DNA from: Succinivibrionaceae bacterium UBA3769
GTDB lineage: Bacteria; Pseudomonadota; Gammaproteobacteria; Enterobacterales; Succinivibrionaceae
DNA: 6,464 nt
Assembly (NCBI GenBank): GCA_002372325.1
Contig: DFFT01000102.1
Span: 1-6,464, forward strand
Direction: 5' to 3'
Position numbers and translations under genes: made by a program. Shown here one piece after another: positions 5,718 to 6,464 of this stretch; the stretch's first letter is position 1, and each line of letters starts with the position of its first letter. Under the pieces are notes generated by a model. It was given only the letters and a program-made list of their open reading frames with translations, searched no databases and was not told the origin of the DNA.

Positions 5718-5930
5718 GATATCCACGTGGCCTTCATTGTTATGCGCTCCTTATGGGGATTCAGCAAAGCCCCTTCCGGAAAATCCTGTTACGCATTGAT
5801 TCCCCTGGCTTCCAGCTTCCCTTACTGGCTCCGCCACCTTTCTTACTTGCCGTCCTCTGTTTTCCGGTATTTACCGCCGTCTCCTCCTTATCCCCGTCTC
5901 CTGTTCTCAGCATCAGGCCCTGCCTTCCAA
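5718..5930. other. Pyrimidine-rich spacer without a convincing gene
   Basis: This stretch has no recognisable coding sequence on either strand. It is rich in C and T on the + strand, opposite to the purine-rich spacers downstream of the + strand genes. CCGTCTCCT occurs twice, at 5877-5885 and 5894-5902. Short open frames here give low-complexity, Pro/Ser-rich peptides that look like chance. It is the untranscribed or control region upstream of the LysR gene as far as I can tell. Confidence 0.5.
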
Positions 5931-5932
5931 AA

Positions 5933-5941
5933 TGCTATAAT
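5933..5941 (+). promoter_or_regulatory. Extended -10 promoter of the LysR-family gene
   Basis: TGCTATAAT is a perfect extended -10 element (TGn plus TATAAT at 5936-5941). It would start transcription near 5948, giving a leader of about 30 bases before the ATG at 5977. At 17 bases upstream only TCAGGC is found, a poor -35, which an extended -10 can tolerate. The -10 lies in an imperfect dyad, TGC-N7-GCA (5933-5945), that could hold a regulator. Confidence 0.6.
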
Positions 5942-5976
5942 TGCATGGCAGCAGGGAAAACAGAAAGGCGGCACTT

Positions 5977-6464
5977 ATGGATCTAAGACACATTCGCTAT
6001 TTTATAACGGCAGCGGAAGAGCTTAATATCACCAGAGCCGCAGAAAAGCTCCATTTGTCCCAGCCCCCGTTAAGCAGAGCTCTCATGGAGCTTGAGGATG
6101 AGCTGGGCTGCGTTCTCTTTATCAGAGGCAAGCGGCATCTCACATTGACTGCCGAAGGTCTGGCTTTTAAGAGAAGAGGAGAGCAGCTGTTAACCCTGGT
6201 GGACATGACCAAGGCGGAAATATCCGAAATGCAAAACGGCATCAGCGGCACGCTTTATATCGGTCATGTTGACAGCAACGGCCCCACCCTGGTGGCGGAG
6301 TGGATCGAATCCTTTAAAAAGCTCTATCCCAATGTGACGTACAACCTGTGGTGCGGCAATGTGGATGATCTGACAGACCGCCTGAAGGCCGGCCTTATAG
6401 ATCTTGCGATTACCATGACTCCCACCAATACCGATTTGCTGGACGGGTTTAAGGTGTTTTCAGA
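5977..6464 (+). CDS. LysR-family transcriptional regulator, N-terminal part (3' end outside window)
   Basis: The frame runs from ATG at 5977 past the window end: 162 complete codons of a family that is usually about 290-310 residues. It begins MDLRHIRYFITAAEELNITR, followed by AAEKLHLSQPPLSRALMELE and LGCVLFIRGKRHLTLTAEG: this is the winged helix-turn-helix DNA-binding domain (about 1-60), with SQPPLSRALMELE as the recognition helix region. A linker helix follows (about 60-90). The effector-binding domain then begins near GTLYIGHVDSNG, with WIESFKKLYPNV and LKAGLIDLAIT, the usual first periplasmic-binding-protein-like segment. AGAAAGG (5962-5968) lies 8 bases before the ATG. LysR proteins often control a neighbouring, frequently divergent gene; none is seen divergently here, so the target is unknown. 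The ligand cannot be deduced from this half. Confidence 0.93.
   Translation, partial: MDLRHIRYFITAAEELNITRAAEKLHLSQPPLSRALMELEDELGCVLFIRGKRHLTLTAEGLAFKRRGEQLLTLVDMTKAEISEMQNGISGTLYIGHVDSNGPTLVAEWIESFKKLYPNVTYNLWCGNVDDLTDRLKAGLIDLAITMTPTNTDLLDGFKVFS

Noticed and set aside
5355..5726. Minus-strand open frame of 123 codons overlapping the dapL end
   Set aside because: It overlaps 180 bases of dapL, starts with GTG, shows no recognisable domain and crosses the terminator-like stem; it is best explained as a shadow.
5727..6026. Plus-strand open frames of 99 and 77 codons (5727-6026 and 5753-5986) before the LysR gene
   Set aside because: The peptides are low-complexity, rich in Pro, Ser and Leu from C/T-rich DNA, and overlap the start of the well-supported LysR gene in another frame.

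Overview
The window carries four same-strand metabolic genes plus the start of a fifth. Every confident gene is on the + strand. In order they are: the C-terminal half of a type III glutamine synthetase (glnN-type), a clostridial-style glutamine-hydrolysing asparagine synthetase (asnB), diaminopimelate epimerase (dapF), LL-diaminopimelate aminotransferase (dapL), and the N-terminal part of a LysR-family regulator cut by the window end. The families recall anaerobic gut or rumen bacteria: type III glutamine synthetase, the DapL shortcut to diaminopimelate and this AsnB subtype are all common in Clostridia and also occur in spirochaetes and some other anaerobes. By eye GC is moderate to slightly high (about 50-55%). 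I would place it as a fermentative anaerobe, most likely Clostridia-like. A gut gammaproteobacterium of the Succinivibrionaceae type is not excluded, because only protein-family resemblance was available.

The genes share a theme: bringing nitrogen into amino acids and the cell wall. Glutamine synthetase fixes ammonia into glutamine; AsnB uses glutamine as amide donor to make asparagine; DapL transfers the amino group of glutamate to tetrahydrodipicolinate, giving LL-diaminopimelate; DapF epimerises that to meso-diaminopimelate, the precursor of lysine and of peptidoglycan cross-links. DapF and DapL are neighbours and catalyse consecutive steps. No gene here belongs to a recognisable new system: no mobile element, CRISPR array, toxin, defence gene, tRNA or rRNA was seen.

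The unusual part is the non-coding DNA. The spacers are long for same-direction metabolic genes (202, 397, 258 and 442 bases) and three of them are built from degenerate short repeats and small hairpins. After glnN, a 28-base unit that includes the stop codon is repeated once. After asnB, an 11-base unit related to the stop region recurs about six times. Before dapF lies an 8-base-period tandem array. Between dapF and dapL lie 11-base GGGAAA-type repeats and several CCGG mini-hairpins. These spacers are purine-rich on the + strand. The spacer before the LysR gene is instead pyrimidine-rich on that strand.

Regulatory signals that can be argued from sequence are a stem followed by TATTTTT directly before the asnB ribosome binding site (attenuator-like, no leader peptide), a good terminator-like stem after dapL, and an extended -10 promoter for the LysR gene. 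Two perfect dyads upstream of dapF and dapL are weaker operator candidates.
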